From Streptomyces katrae (GTDB taxonomy: Bacteria > Actinomycetota > Actinomycetes > Streptomycetales > Streptomycetaceae), in contig NZ_CP020042.1 of assembly GCF_002028425.1 (NCBI RefSeq), forward strand, positions 62,001 through 126,000: DNA of 64,000 bases. Direction: 5' to 3'. The translations under genes and the position numbers were made by a program. The number at the start of each line of letters is the position of its first letter. The stretch's first letter is position 1. A model generated the notes under the pieces. It ran no database searches, had not been told where the DNA came from, and was given only the letters and a program-made list of their open reading frames with translations. Of the stretch, positions 8,405 through 17,959 are shown in pieces.

Positions 8405-9162
8405 TCAGTCGGACAAGGGGTCGGGGTGGAATGTCCGGGTGTAGCGCAGTCCGGTGTCGGGGGTGATGTTGAAAACCGCGCACAGGTGTTGCGGGTCGGC
8501 CCCGGTGACGGCGGCCTCTTCGAGGATCCGGTCCTCGCGGAGTCGTTGGGCGGTGACCGGAAGGTCCTTGAGCAAGGGCTGCATCCAGCCGATGGTGACC
8601 GGCGTGCAGGAGTGGGCGGTCTGCGAGCTGAGGAACAGGTGGGGGTTGCGGGTGTGCGGCCAGCGTGAGTGGCGGCGTCGGATGTAGTCGGCGGCGGCCT
8701 GACGGGTGAAGGCGTCGAGGGGGTGGTCGATGTCGCCGTGCACGAGCCGGCCGCCGGTGAAGTCGACGGCAGCCAAGGGCAACTCACGGGCCTGGTGGGG
8801 GTAGAGCGCGTGAATGCCGATGAGGGCGACCAGCAGCTTCAGGGCGGGGTCGCCCTCGGCGGCCGCGGCTAATGTCTGGATCGCCTCGGGGCTCAGCGGC
8901 GTGGGCACCGAGGCGGGCCTGGCCCCCAGGCTCAGGCCACGTGCGGGGTTGGCGAACAGCAGCCGTTGGCTCCTGAGCGTTTTGAACATGTTGCGCAGCG
9001 CGACGGCTTCGTTGTGCGGTGCCGCGCACTGGGACAGCCACTCCGTGGCTTCGTCGGTGTGAAGCGGGAACGGTTGATGCCGAGTTCGGGCAACAGATGT
9101 TGATCAATCGGGTCGAGAATGTTGTTGAGTTCCGAGAACGCATGGCCGGTGTGTAGAGGCAT
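8405..9162 (-). pseudogene. Tyrosine-recombinase-like protein, C-terminal half, frameshifted
   Basis: The frame reading MFKTLRSQRLLFANPARGL through TPDTGLRYTRTF aligns by eye with residues about 270-475 of the integrase-like gene at 31552-32988: the same ALR-x-F-x-x-x-(R)-x-x-L-(I)F-x-NP entry, helical core and TxxRY ending. The upstream part (HAFSELNNILDPIDQHLLPELGIN) is in another frame; one C lost near 9073 explains the shift. The N-terminal zinc-ribbon half is gone. The canonical Arg/His/Tyr catalytic pattern is not obvious, a feature shared with the related gene. Confidence 0.6.
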
Positions 9163-9198
9163 GGAGGGGCTGTTGAGCGGGACGGATATCGTCTTGGC

Positions 9199-9927
9199 AT
9201 GACACAAGAGTTCGATCTTGCTGCCTCCCTCGTTGAGGGCATCGGGGGACGCAGCGGCGCATGGACCTTCATCCAGGGCTTCGCTGCGCATTGGGCCAGC
9301 CCACTAGAGAGCGCTGACGGGTGGACAGAGGTCGATCTGACCGCGGCCGAGGAGAGGCTTGGGGTTCGGCTGCCAGCTGCATTGCGCGAGGCGTATCTGC
9401 TGTTCGGACGCCGCCGGGATCTGACCAGTAACCACGACGTGCTGCTCGGCCCGACGGAGCTATATGTGGATGACGCCAAGGCGGCCCTGGTCTTCCGGCA
9501 TGAGAATCAGGGCGCTGTCTCCTGGGGCATCCTCCTCGACAGCCTCCAGAATGACGACCCCGCAGTGTTCTTCCGGACGAACCTGGCTGATGGGAGCGCC
9601 GAGCGATGGGAAGGCTGGCTGGAGCGGCTTTCCCTGGCCTTCGTTGAGGTCGTTCTGTCCGAATACCTGCAGGCTGATGGAGATCTCTGCGACTTCCTCG
9701 ACGCGGATGACCGTGACGTCGAGTCGCTGGAGGAGAACTTCGTCCGGCTGCCGTTCCCGGTGTATCCCATCGGCGAGGAGGAACACGGGAGCCGGTGGTT
9801 CCTGGGCCAGGACGCCCTGCTCCGTGACGACGCCAGCGCAGTCATTTTTGCCCGCGGCCGGACGACAGAAGGCCTCGAGCGCGTTCGGGATCTGATTCCG
9901 GGAGACTGGCTCAACGACTATCGCTGA
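9199..9927 (+). CDS. SMI1/KNR4 (SUKH) family protein
   Basis: 242 residues. The SUKH signature is clear: WTEVDLTAAEERLGVRLPAALREAYLLFG (quoted in parts: WTEVDLTAAEERLG, LPAALREAYLLFG), then DVLLGPTELYV, VFRHENQGAVSWGI and a C-terminal acidic half. SUKH proteins often neutralise secreted or contact-dependent nuclease toxins as immunity proteins, but many are orphans. No toxin gene is adjacent; the neighbours are an integrase remnant (minus strand, 36 bp away) and a basic coiled-coil gene. Immunity is therefore a family-based inference. Confidence 0.8.
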   Translation: MTQEFDLAASLVEGIGGRSGAWTFIQGFAAHWASPLESADGWTEVDLTAAEERLGVRLPAALREAYLLFGRRRDLTSNHDVLLGPTELYVDDAKAALVFRHENQGAVSWGILLDSLQNDDPAVFFRTNLADGSAERWEGWLERLSLAFVEVVLSEYLQADGDLCDFLDADDRDVESLEENFVRLPFPVYPIGEEEHGSRWFLGQDALLRDDASAVIFARGRTTEGLERVRDLIPGDWLNDYR

Positions 9928-10057
9928 CCATGTCCAAGCCCTCCTATCTCGGCCAAGGTGCCGCGGCTGGAGTCAGCCCAAGGGCTGCGGTGCGGTCCGG
10001 GCGCGGGTGGTGGCGAGGCGGTAGGAGTCGGTATTACACAGGAACTTCCCCGCCCTC

Positions 10058-10426
10058 GTGCTGCTCACCGGGTCGCTGCACAAGCGGACCAAGTGGGTCG
10101 TCGCCGCCGAGCTCGTCAGCTTCGCGCGTGAGCAGCAGGAGCGGAGGCTCGCCCCCAGGACCGGCCACAAGACCCCGCAGCGGCCCAGCGCGCAGATCGC
10201 CGCCGAGCAGACGGCGCACTACGAGGAGATGCTGCGGACCCTCACCGAGCAGGGGCAGCGCCAGGCGAAGGCACTGGCCCGTACACGGGCCGCCAAACGC
10301 GCGGTAGCCCAGAAGCTCGTCCGCGCCCGCGCCCGTCTCACCGCCGAGGTCGACGCCGTTTACCGGCTCGGCACCCAGAAGGATCACCGCACCACGACGA
10401 CCCCCGAGAAGGAGCATCGCCCGTGA
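10058..10426 (+). CDS. Basic coiled-coil protein, probably 5'-truncated
   Basis: 122 residues from GTG 10058, which has no ribosome site. The open frame runs up to a TAG about 45 bases upstream and reads as protein (RNFPALV), so the original start was probably lost. Residues 18-110 are highly charged and helical (ELVSFAREQQERR, EEMLRTLTEQGQRQAKALARTRAAKRAVAQ). Its stop overlaps the start of the exonuclease gene (GTGA), indicating co-translation. Unknown family; a nucleic-acid-associated role is a guess from charge and context. Confidence 0.5.
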   Translation: MLLTGSLHKRTKWVVAAELVSFAREQQERRLAPRTGHKTPQRPSAQIAAEQTAHYEEMLRTLTEQGQRQAKALARTRAAKRAVAQKLVRARARLTAEVDAVYRLGTQKDHRTTTTPEKEHRP

Positions 10427-11960
10427 CGACGGACACCACCACCGAGACCACGACGGCCGCGGCCACCGCGGCGGTCCCGCAGCAGGAGCCGTACGTCCCG
10501 GAGGCACTCGGGGCGCACCGGATCGCCACCATGCTCGCCGAGCTCACCGGGGAGCCGGTGCACGCTGCGGACATCGCCACGCTCGTCGAGCAGGAGCACC
10601 TGGTCGAGGTCGACTCCTACAAGGGCTGGCCGATGTACTCCACGGCGACCGCGCGGGAGCTCGATGTCGAGCTGATCCGCTCGATCGTCGCCAAGCGGGT
10701 CGCGTGGCAGGAGGCGTCCCTGCCCCGGGACGAGGCGGGCGGCGTCGGATCGGGTGGCACTGGAGCGACATCGCCCGCATGGGCCGCGAGGGCCGTATCA
10801 CCATCGGCCTTGATGGGCGGTACCTGATCGCCGACCTGGACAAGCTCGCCGCGGAGGCCGACGGCGAGCAGTACCTCACCGCGCAGGCCGCCGCCGACGT
10901 CCTGGAGATCCGGCCCAGCGACTGGCGGTATGTGGAGGCGGCCGGGTGGATCGAGCCCGCCGAGACCTATGAGAAGGCGGTCGGCCAGCGGCGGACCGTC
11001 ACGGTGGCCCTCTTCCGGCTCGGCGACGTCCGCGACCTGCGGGACATGCCCGGTGGACTGGGAGGCCGCCGAGGTCTGGGCAAGGGCGTGCCATCTCCGC
11101 TGCGCGAGTACGCCAAGCTGGCGCCCACCCGCGCCGACGCGGTGAAGGCCTTCTGCCAGCAGCTCGCCAACTGGTACGGCACGGTGGTGTGGGCGTGGCA
11201 CTCCCCGTACTCGGGCGGGTGGGAGCTGGACTGGGCGCGCACCGAGGAGGGGCCGACAAAGGCGACCGTCCGTCAGCTGCTCGCCGCCGACCCGGCCGTC
11301 GGCTCCTACGCCGACGAGATCACCCTATGCCCCCTGTGGGGCCGGATCACCCGCCGAGCCCGCCAGCTCCTGGAGCCGGGCGTCGCGGTCGTGCTGGACA
11401 CCGAGACCACCGACCTATTCGGACAAACGATCGAGCTCGCCGTCATCGACGCGGCCACCGGCAAGGTGCTCCAGGACACCCTGGTGAAGCCCACCGTCCC
11501 GATCACCGAGGGAGCCCGGCACGTGCACGGCATCTCCGACGAGGACGTGGACACGGCGAGGCCCTTCGAAAAGGTCCTCCCGCGCCTGCGGAAGGTCACC
11601 ACGGACCGGATCATCTGCGCCTACAACGCGGAGTTCGACCGCGCCGTCATCCTCGGCGACGTCCAGCGGGCCGGGAAGAAGCCCGGGCACCTGGAGCCCC
11701 GCGAGTCCTGGTACTGCCTCATGGAGGCGTACGCCGCGTGGCTCGGCTCGAACCGGTGGCTGCGGCTCGGCGGCGGCCACCGCGCGGCCGGCGACTGCCT
11801 CGCATTACTTGAACTTTTGAAGCGCATGGCAAAAGGCCGTGGGTCGACGTTCACGCCCCGGCCGGCCGCGCACGGCGAGCCCGTTCCAGGGCCGCCCATC
11901 GGGACCGCCCTGGCCGCCCCTGTCCCGGGGCAGTTGACGGGCGAGGCTGCTCCCGCGTAG
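10423..11960 (+). pseudogene. DnaQ-like 3'-5' exonuclease with N-terminal DNA-binding-like domains, one frameshift
   Basis: The first frame (10423-10740) gives a helix-turn-helix-like domain (GAHRIATMLAELTGEPVHAAD). After a one-base shift near 10740 the second frame gives RIGWHWSDIARMGREGRI, a further winged-helix-like block, and the exonuclease domain. That domain has ExoI DTET (VVLDTETTDL), HVHGISDEDV, ExoII NAEFD, and ExoIII HRAAGDC, giving all four acidic metal ligands and the catalytic histidine of the DEDDh class. It should remove nucleotides from DNA or RNA 3' ends. The two halves join cleanly, so the indel is either recent or a sequence error. The GTGA overlap with the preceding gene suggests an operon. 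Confidence 0.8.
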
Positions 11961-12366
11961 TCGATGCCGGACGCCAACGCGGCGACACACCCGGGTGGAC
12001 GATACCCAGGAGCTCACTTGGGCGGGGAGCCGTAGGGTCGCGGTGCCCGTGACAGACAGGACGCACGGGCAGCGGCGGTCCCGTGCCCGTTCGCACGTTG
12101 CATGGGGCCGCCATCTGACTTGCCTGGGAGACGTCTGCGGGCAGGGCTGGATCGCTCACGGGTCTTAGGGAGTGCTCCGGGCGTAGCTCACGCCGCCGAC
12201 GGATCGGTGGGCGCGGTGCAGGCCGGCGTGAGACCGACCGTCCTGCGTAGCGCCCCGGCGGTGGCGGTGGCATCCATCGAGCGCGCGGGCGCGATCGTGC
12301 CACGGCAGAGCTGCCCGAAGGGGCGCGATAGGGTGGATGGTGATCAACCAGAGGGAGATTGCGCAC
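11961..12366 (+). other. Intergenic, no gene recognised
   Basis: A 406-bp stretch between the exonuclease and the lipoprotein gene. Open frames exist on both strands, but none reads as a convincing protein. It probably holds the lipoprotein promoter; no clear -35/-10 pair was identified. Confidence 0.4.
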
Positions 12367-13071
12367 ATGGACCGCCGTCGTAGCCGTCGCTCCACCAGGA
12401 CGTGGGGCATGTCGATCCTCGCTGGAGCGCTCCTGGCCACCAGCGCTTGCAGCGGGACGTCTGCAGCGACGACGGAGCCGGCGAAGACGGAGCAGTCAAG
12501 GTCGGCAGAGCCGCGGCCGGCGACGCAGCCGCAGGCGCCGGTGGCGTCGGCCGCGTTGAAGGCCATGCTGCTGAAGCCCGTCGACCTGGGCGCCGGCTAC
12601 AGCGAGGACCCCTCGGACGCCGCTGACAAGGACAACTACGGTATTGCTGGCTGCCCCGCCCTGGAGAAGCTGTCCACCGGCAACAGCACCGGAGAGCTGA
12701 AGTCCGCGGTCCAGGTGAAGACCGGCTTCGCCTATGGCACCGAGTCCGGCATGAGCGAGGAACTCGACAGCGACTCCCCCGCGAACCTTTCCGCCCAGCT
12801 CCGCACGGTGTACGACGCCTATGCTGCCTGCCCGTCGTTCACCATCACCTCGGGCATGTCCCCGATCGACGCGACGGCCGCGAAGGCAGTGGTTCCCGAT
12901 CTGGGGGACGAACGCCACGGCGTCATCATCACCATGCGCGGGCCCGGAGGCACGATGATCGTGAAGCAGATCGCCATCCGTAAGGGCAACGTGGCGGTGC
13001 TCCTCATGGGCAGCCCAGGCCTTGTCGACAAGCACATCGACAAGGCATTGAGCAAAGTCACGCCCGGCTAG
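12367..13071 (+). CDS. Secreted lipoprotein (sensor/PknH-type domain-like)
   Basis: 234 residues from ATG 12367, preceded by AGGGAG ten bases upstream; an in-frame upstream GTG-type extension has no such site. Arg-rich n-region, hydrophobic core and lipobox LLATSAC predict lipidation at Cys and anchoring on the outer face of the membrane. A Thr/Ala/Pro linker (to about residue 60) precedes a globular domain with two cysteines (GCPALEKL and YAACPSF), as in actinobacterial extracytoplasmic sensor-like lipoproteins. The domain name is tentative. Monocistronic. Confidence 0.75.
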   Translation: MDRRRSRRSTRTWGMSILAGALLATSACSGTSAATTEPAKTEQSRSAEPRPATQPQAPVASAALKAMLLKPVDLGAGYSEDPSDAADKDNYGIAGCPALEKLSTGNSTGELKSAVQVKTGFAYGTESGMSEELDSDSPANLSAQLRTVYDAYAACPSFTITSGMSPIDATAAKAVVPDLGDERHGVIITMRGPGGTMIVKQIAIRKGNVAVLLMGSPGLVDKHIDKALSKVTPG

Positions 13072-13239
13072 GTTCCCCGCTTCCCTTGGAGTCTGCTCCA
13101 AATCGTTCCCGGCTACCAAGGCCAGACGGCTGCACCGTCACGCACCACCAGTGGCTTGGGCTGAGCCTCTTCGCAGAACCGGATCCATCCCAGATGGACG
13201 TCCCCGTCATCGAAGCATCGGTGCGCATCGACCGCCTTG

Positions 13240-13793
13240 GTCGCGAGCCAGCTGAGGAGTTCGCCCGGCCATGCAGTCCCGGGCCGCGGGCAGGAACTTC
13301 CTCGCGCTCCCCAACGACTCCCGTCACCCGTTGAACAGCTGCTCCACCTCGCCATCGGAGGGCGGGATGCGCTGGGTTCCGTACTCGCTTTTGGCCGTCC
13401 GGTTGAACTCGTCGATCGGCTGCACCAGCACGTGACCGGTCAGAGCATGGATGTCGCCCTGGTAGCGGGCGATCAGGAGGTCGAAGAACTGCGCCAGCGT
13501 CCACGCCTTGCTCTGGACCGTGCTGTGCGCGAGAAGCCGTTTGACCTTGCGCTGGTCCGCGAGGAACCGATCGGCATCCTCCGGACCGCTCGTCCATACC
13601 GGCCGGCCGAGGAACCGCACGTACTCGAAGATCGCCTGCCGGTCGTCGGCGATCGAACTGTCCGCCATCCCGGCGCCGACCCCGGCAAGCAGGAACTGGT
13701 CGACCAGCTCCTGCTCGAAGTCCTCGTACTCCTGTGCGTCGTCAGTCGCCGAGGGGTACCGATCGACCGGACGACCGCGAGCGTCATCGACGC
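13240..13793 (-). pseudogene. Tyrosine recombinase N-terminal remnant
   Basis: The minus-strand frame from about 13793 reads YEDFEQELVDQFLLAG, then the core-binding domain RFLADQRKVKRLL, TLAQFFDLLIARYQGDIHALTG and IPPSDGEVEQLF, as in Streptomyces site-specific integrases. After a stop at 13324-13326 the same frame continues RESLGSARKFLPAARD, the expected next segment, so a nonsense change plus decay inactivated it. The catalytic domain is missing. A neighbouring reading (LLSWLATKAVDAH... to about 13113) looks like an unrelated scrap. Confidence 0.6.
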
Positions 13794-14033
13794 CTCAGCT
13801 CACTGCAAACGACCATGCGTCATGGATAGCGGCAGAACGTCAGGAATCTCGACGGAACGTCGAAGTCTCCAGGCGATCGAGTGAACCCCCGCTCATCAGC
13901 GTCGCAGGTCAGAAGATGATGGTTCGAGCAGAAGGAACTCGCGGGAGTCCCGACAAACGGCTACTGAACTTGATTGGGTGATGTCGGAGTCGTTTGGCTG
14001 ACGGTGGGAGGGCCGTTCCGGTAGCTCTGGACC

Positions 14034-14252
14034 GTGAGATACGCGCAGGGCGGCGGGTCGACCGACGCTGGGAGGGCCGCGCGGGAGCGAGTCCGGCTGC
14101 AGGCCGTGGAACGCTTCGAGGGCGGGCAGAGGAACGGGGAGATCGCTGCCGCGTTGCGGGTCAGCGAGCGGTCCGTGGAGCGGTGGCGGCGCCAGTGGCG
14201 CGAGCGCGGTGAGGCCGGGGCAGGTCTCCAGCATTGCTCGGGTGCCGGCTGA
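14034..14252 (+). mobile_element. IS630-type transposase N-terminal fragment
   Basis: GTG 14034 opens a frame with the helix-turn-helix of IS630-family transposases: RLQAVERFEGGQRNGEIAAA followed by LRVSERSVERWRRQWRERG. It breaks off after GEAGAG, where intact elements continue towards the DDE domain. Only about 55 codons remain, so it is inactive. Confidence 0.7.
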
Positions 14253-14310
14253 GTTCGGTCATTCATGTTCAGGCTGGCGTCGTCGGCACGTCCACTCGAC
14301 GCGCCTGCAG

Positions 14311-14961
14311 TCAGCGGAGGACGGCCTCGGACCGTGCCATGGTGGTTGGGACGGCACGGAGCCGGTGTCTGCGCCACGCGTAGGCCGCGGTGACCGCCGC
14401 CAACAGTGGCCCCCAGAGCAGCACAGGGGCGTAGCAGAGAGTGAACAGCGCGGCCCGCCAGTCGTGCGACTGCGTGGGGAAGGCGCTGGGGAGCGGGTCG
14501 CCGCGAAGTGTGTGTCCGGTGACGATCGCGATGCCAAGGGCCGTCCACAGGACCGTCAGCATCGTCGCACCGATGGCTGCCGGGGCGACCGCGGCGGCCG
14601 TCGGCACCGGGCGTCCGCGCAAGCCAGGAAGCCAGGTCGGGAACACCTCGCCCCACGTGGCGACCAGCCCCACCGCGGTGAACGCCAAAACTTCGGACAG
14701 GACGGACAGGAAGACGACGTACAACTCAGGCGGCACCCCGAGCGGCAGCGACCCGGTTCCATGCGCTGCCTCGCCGCCGTCGAGGGGCAGGTGGAGCACT
14801 CCGGTCGCGACCCGCCAGAGGCTGGACGGCAGGACGAGGAGCGGAATGGCGTAGGCCATGACGCGCGTCCAGCGTGCAACCCCCGCGACGGGGTTGTGCG
14901 CGGCTCTCCAGGCCGCGCGGATTCGCTCGGTTGGCTCGGGGGATTTGGTAGAGCCGGACAT
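14311..14961 (-). CDS. Multi-pass membrane protein
   Basis: 216 residues from ATG 14961 with GAAGGGGC upstream. Four to five membrane segments are visible: VMAYAIPLLVLPSSLW, LYVVFLSVLSEVLAFTAVGL, AAIGATMLTVLWTALGIAIV, AALFTLCYAPVLLWGPLLAAVTAAYAWRRHR (part). The short C-terminus is basic and probably cytoplasmic. Many actinomycetes have similar proteins of unknown function. The same open frame continues upstream into a degraded DNA-binding gene, so the true start rests on the ribosome site. Confidence 0.7.
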   Translation of the reverse strand: MSGSTKSPEPTERIRAAWRAAHNPVAGVARWTRVMAYAIPLLVLPSSLWRVATGVLHLPLDGGEAAHGTGSLPLGVPPELYVVFLSVLSEVLAFTAVGLVATWGEVFPTWLPGLRGRPVPTAAAVAPAAIGATMLTVLWTALGIAIVTGHTLRGDPLPSAFPTQSHDWRAALFTLCYAPVLLWGPLLAAVTAAYAWRRHRLRAVPTTMARSEAVLR

Positions 14962-14989
14962 CTTTGCCCCTTCGATCCAGTGGGCATCT

Positions 14990-15239
14990 CCTGCCCTGTC
15001 TCCTCCGAACGTACCTACTGTCCTGAGGAGTTGACCTCGGTCCCAGAGTGGATCGGGTCCCTCGCGCGGGCAGACGCGGACCGCCTCCGCGTCCATCGCT
15101 TCCACCGCCGCCCGCGACCACAGGCCCGGCCGGGCGTCCGGGGCAGGCACCACCCCGGAGGCCACCGCCCAGCGGAACTTCGGCCTCGCACCCCGAGCCG
15201 CGCGGCCTGGTCCCGGTCGTACTCCGTGCGCTTGCCCAC
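14990..15239 (-). pseudogene. Winged-helix/excisionase-like protein remnant, frameshifted
   Basis: GTG 15239 starts MGKRTEYDRDQAARLGV. After a short frame-changing insertion of about five bases the reading continues PKFRWAVASGVVPAPDA and WSRAAVEAMDAEAV, a pattern of small excisionase-like DNA-binding proteins of Streptomyces accessory elements. The C-terminus runs without a stop into the membrane-protein frame, so the 3' end was lost. Confidence in the exact family is low. Confidence 0.4.
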
Positions 15240-15490
15240 GCTGCGTCTCCCTCCATCGCACCGCCCGCCCCGGGCGGTGCCCGAAAGATGCCGTTATATC
15301 CCGGAAACTATCAAATACCTACGTTCTAGGGTTAGTTGGGGGGTATGTATCCCTGCTGCGCCCGTATACGCGAGGACGGATTCACTCGTCCGGGGGACAA
15401 ATGCGCCGGGTCCCGGACACAGCGAAGCGGGGCCGCGGCCAGGTCGGCGGCGGCCCCGCTCAGGGGCGCCTGGTGGGTGTCCTCTGTCAG

Positions 15491-15524
15491 GTGATCTTGA
15501 CCGATTGACAAGTGATCTTGACCG
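15491..15524. repeat. Two 13-bp direct repeats 21 bp apart
   Basis: GTGATCTTGACCG occurs at 15491-15503 and again at 15512-15524, a 21-bp (two-turn) period, 52 bp before the next gene start at 15576. This is the geometry of a direct-repeat operator. An IS end remnant is the alternative. Confidence 0.5.
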
Positions 15525-15575
15525 CCGCTACGGGGGCGACTGCGCTGGCGCCGGTCGTGGGAGGTCGTCAGGGCG

Positions 15576-16508
15576 ATGACGCAGCCGCCCGTGCCGGAGG
15601 TACCCGACCTACTCGCGGGGCCGGAGGACCGCGATCTGCTCCAGGTGTTCTGGTGCCCCTTCGACGCGCACGGCGAGAACCGGGCCGGCATGCTGCTGGA
15701 CCTCAGCCAACCGGTCGCCGGACCGAGGGGTCCGGCCCCGATGGTCGGGAGGTGTTCCTACCTTTCACCGCGGGAGCGGCAGCTCCTGGCCGCCGCGTGG
15801 GCCCGGGACCCGGACTCAGGCCCCACGGACGAGGAGCGGCGGCTCCTGGAGGAGCTCAGGCGCAGGCACCGGGTGGCGAGCGAGCGGGGAGACGGATCCG
15901 CTCGCTCGCATGCCGTGGCCGCGAGCGGCAGCGCACCGAGGACGGCCGCGGCCGCCCCCTTCCAGCAGGCGGCGAAGGCGGGCGACGTTCTGTGCCACCT
16001 CGGGTCGCCCCACTCCTGGACACACCACGAGCGGCTCTACGCGGCCGGCGCTGGGGTCGGGAGGGTTCCCCGTTCCCGGCGCGCCGAGGCCTCAGCCTGG
16101 CTGGCCAGCGCCCTGCTCAGGCGGGTGGGCCTGTGGTCTGCCGCCGGAATCGCCCTGTCCACCACATCCTGGACCAACCCCGACAACGGCGGAGAGCAGT
16201 CGATCACCGACCACATCCACCAGCCCACCCCTGGCACCCTCCACCACGACGAACTCGTCCACCTGCTGACCGACCCGGAATGGGGCATGCAGATCAAGGT
16301 CGAGGACCGATGGTGCGCGTGCACGCAGCGGGGTGAGTCGTGCCTCGTCAAGCTGAGAAGTACCCAGGGCGAGGCGGGCGAGCTGGAGCTTCGCTTCCCC
16401 CGCAGGGAGACGCCTCGCTCGGTTCAGGCCTGCGGCCAGGAGCTGTACGCCGCGAAGACTCGCGCTTCCATCACCGTTCCCGAACGGACAAGGCGCCTGC
16501 GGTGCTGA
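15576..16508 (+). CDS. Hypothetical protein, possibly chimeric
   Basis: 310 residues from ATG 15576. Residues 10-40 (DLLQVFWCPFDAHGE) recall the LLQ-WCPFDH segment of YwqG/DUF1963-like proteins. The middle is low-complexity Ala/Arg sequence. The C-terminal third (SITDHIHQPTPGTLHHDELVH, WGMQIKVEDRWCACTQRGESC; read as separate blocks) looks like a different domain. The abrupt change suggests fusion or an undetected frameshift around 15750-16100. No operon partner. Function unknown. Confidence 0.4.
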   Translation: MTQPPVPEVPDLLAGPEDRDLLQVFWCPFDAHGENRAGMLLDLSQPVAGPRGPAPMVGRCSYLSPRERQLLAAAWARDPDSGPTDEERRLLEELRRRHRVASERGDGSARSHAVAASGSAPRTAAAAPFQQAAKAGDVLCHLGSPHSWTHHERLYAAGAGVGRVPRSRRAEASAWLASALLRRVGLWSAAGIALSTTSWTNPDNGGEQSITDHIHQPTPGTLHHDELVHLLTDPEWGMQIKVEDRWCACTQRGESCLVKLRSTQGEAGELELRFPRRETPRSVQACGQELYAAKTRASITVPERTRRLRC

Positions 16509-16587
16509 GGCCGGCCCGCCGGGATCGCGGGGCCGTGGCAGGATCCGCCAGGCCCCTCCGGCCGAACTGGCTGCTACCTTCGGCCGT

Positions 16588-16983
16588 ATGAGAGCGCTGG
16601 TATACGACAACGCATTCCGTAAGCGCGCCCGGCGCAAGCAGGCCTGGGGTTTCTGTCTGTTGACCGCCTCTGCTGGCATCTGGATCTGGATCGCCGCCCA
16701 GTTGCTGCTCCCCTACTCCGTGACGGGAGGCAACGACGCGAAGTGCCAGTCCCGGGTGTTCTACACGAAGGAGACCGAACGGGGCCGCCCTTACGAGGGC
16801 TACGCCGACGCCGAGGGCACCCGTTGCGCCGCCGAACGCGACTGGGCAGAGCTCCTCGCCCTGCTGCTGCTCTCGCTCCCGACGACCGTGGTGGGCACGG
16901 TCCTCTACACCTCGGGCAGTACCGGGCATCGACTCAGCGAACACGCGGCAGAGGTCAACCGGCTGAAGGAGTTCTCGGCTTAG
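16588..16983 (+). CDS. Two-span membrane protein
   Basis: 131 residues. A basic N-terminus (RKRARRKQ) precedes a first membrane helix (GFCLLTASAGIWIWIAAQLL). An extracytoplasmic loop of about 55 residues follows, with two cysteines (KCQSR and TRCAAE) that could pair. The second helix is LLALLLLSLPTTVVGTVLY, with a charged tail. Two spans with a cysteine loop are seen in many small actinomycete proteins of unknown role. The product of the gene 35 bp downstream could be co-expressed. Confidence 0.6.
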   Translation: MRALVYDNAFRKRARRKQAWGFCLLTASAGIWIWIAAQLLLPYSVTGGNDAKCQSRVFYTKETERGRPYEGYADAEGTRCAAERDWAELLALLLLSLPTTVVGTVLYTSGSTGHRLSEHAAEVNRLKEFSA

Positions 16984-17017
16984 ACGTCGTTTCTTTCGGT
17001 GGCTCTCGGGCCGAGCC

Positions 17018-17515
17018 GTGCAGGATACTGCTGTGGTGCTGTTGACGTGGATTGCTGAGGTGGCGGCCGAGCCCCTGGTCCTGGAGCCGGCTGACCGGCG
17101 GGTGGAGTGGGAGACCAACACCTGGTCGCTGAGTACGGCGGACGAGGACAGGAGTTCGTTGTCCGTCGCCGCGGTGGTCGCTGCCTTCGAACGGACTGCT
17201 GCTGCCATCCAGGAACGCATTCGGGATCTGGGCTTTCCCGGCGTGGCGACGTTCTACGTGTGGCACGACGCACAGGCCGGGCAGCTTCGGTGCTCGACCG
17301 GTTCTGTGCCCCCGGATGCGTTGCCGTTCAGCGGTACCTATGTGGCTTCCGACGACCTCGGTCCGGTCGTCGAGGGCTTTCTGGCCAACAGCGAGCCAGG
17401 CTCCATCGCCTGGTTGGATCTGGACGACGTGCAGAGCGTCTCGGTGAAGACTGGGACCGGGCCGGAGTTCATGCCGTTCGGAGTCTGGGTCGCCAGTGTC
17501 GGGGCCTCACGCTGA
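17018..17515 (+). CDS. Hypothetical protein
   Basis: 165 residues from GTG 17018; the start is uncertain as no strong ribosome site is present. An acidic, globular mixed alpha/beta sequence (VATFYVWHDAQAGQLRCS, GSIAWLDLDDVQSVSV) without signal peptide or membrane span. I do not recognise the family; the size and composition resemble small immunity-type or uncharacterised actinomycete proteins. It starts 35 bp after the two-span membrane protein. Confidence 0.55.
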   Translation: MQDTAVVLLTWIAEVAAEPLVLEPADRRVEWETNTWSLSTADEDRSSLSVAAVVAAFERTAAAIQERIRDLGFPGVATFYVWHDAQAGQLRCSTGSVPPDALPFSGTYVASDDLGPVVEGFLANSEPGSIAWLDLDDVQSVSVKTGTGPEFMPFGVWVASVGASR

Positions 17516-17519
17516 CTGT

Positions 17520-17705
17520 TCCTGCCCGTCCACACGGACGAGTCTGCGGTTGGCAGATGAGGGCTGAGGCTATGCCGACGAAGGCGAGGAAGTGTTCGGC
17601 CTTGCGCTCGTAGCGGCGGTGGAGCCGACGGCAGCCGGCGAGCCAGGACACGGTCCGTTCGACGACCCACCTGTGGCGGCCGAGTCGTTGGGCGTGGTGG
17701 GTGGC
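17520..17705 (-). mobile_element. IS5-type transposase C-terminal fragment
   Basis: Reads RLGRHRWVVERTVSWLAGC, RRLHRRYERKAEHFLAFVGI and ASALIC, the conserved C-terminal E-region (W-V-E-R-T-x-S-W-L) of IS5-family transposases. It is fused in frame on its N-terminal side to an unrelated coding remnant, so it marks a recombination junction near 17705. Inactive. Confidence 0.75.
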
Positions 17706-17906
17706 GAGGACCAACCGGCGGTACATCGGCGGCGTGTGCGGCAGCACGCCCTCGGCAGCGAGGCGATACATCACCTGCCTGAGCGTGACCTTCAGCGGCG
17801 CGTGCCCGTCCACGATCTCCCGAGCGCGTTCCACGACGCGGGCCACCGGATCCGTCCACGACCCAGACGAGTACAGGTACCCCCTTACCGGGTCCGAGCC
17901 GGCCAT
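17706..17906 (-). pseudogene. Coding remnant with T-L-R-Q-x-x-Y-R-L motif
   Basis: About 66 codons (VARVVERAREIVDG, VTLRQVMYRLAAEGVLPHT, MYRRL). This pattern occurs at the N-terminus of actinobacterial plasmid/mobile-element proteins of uncertain function. It is joined in frame to an IS5-type transposase end and is clearly truncated. Confidence 0.4.
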
Positions 17907-17959
17907 GCCCGGGCTCTCGGGGACCGGGTTTTCCGCTACGGTCGTTGGATCAAATGAGG

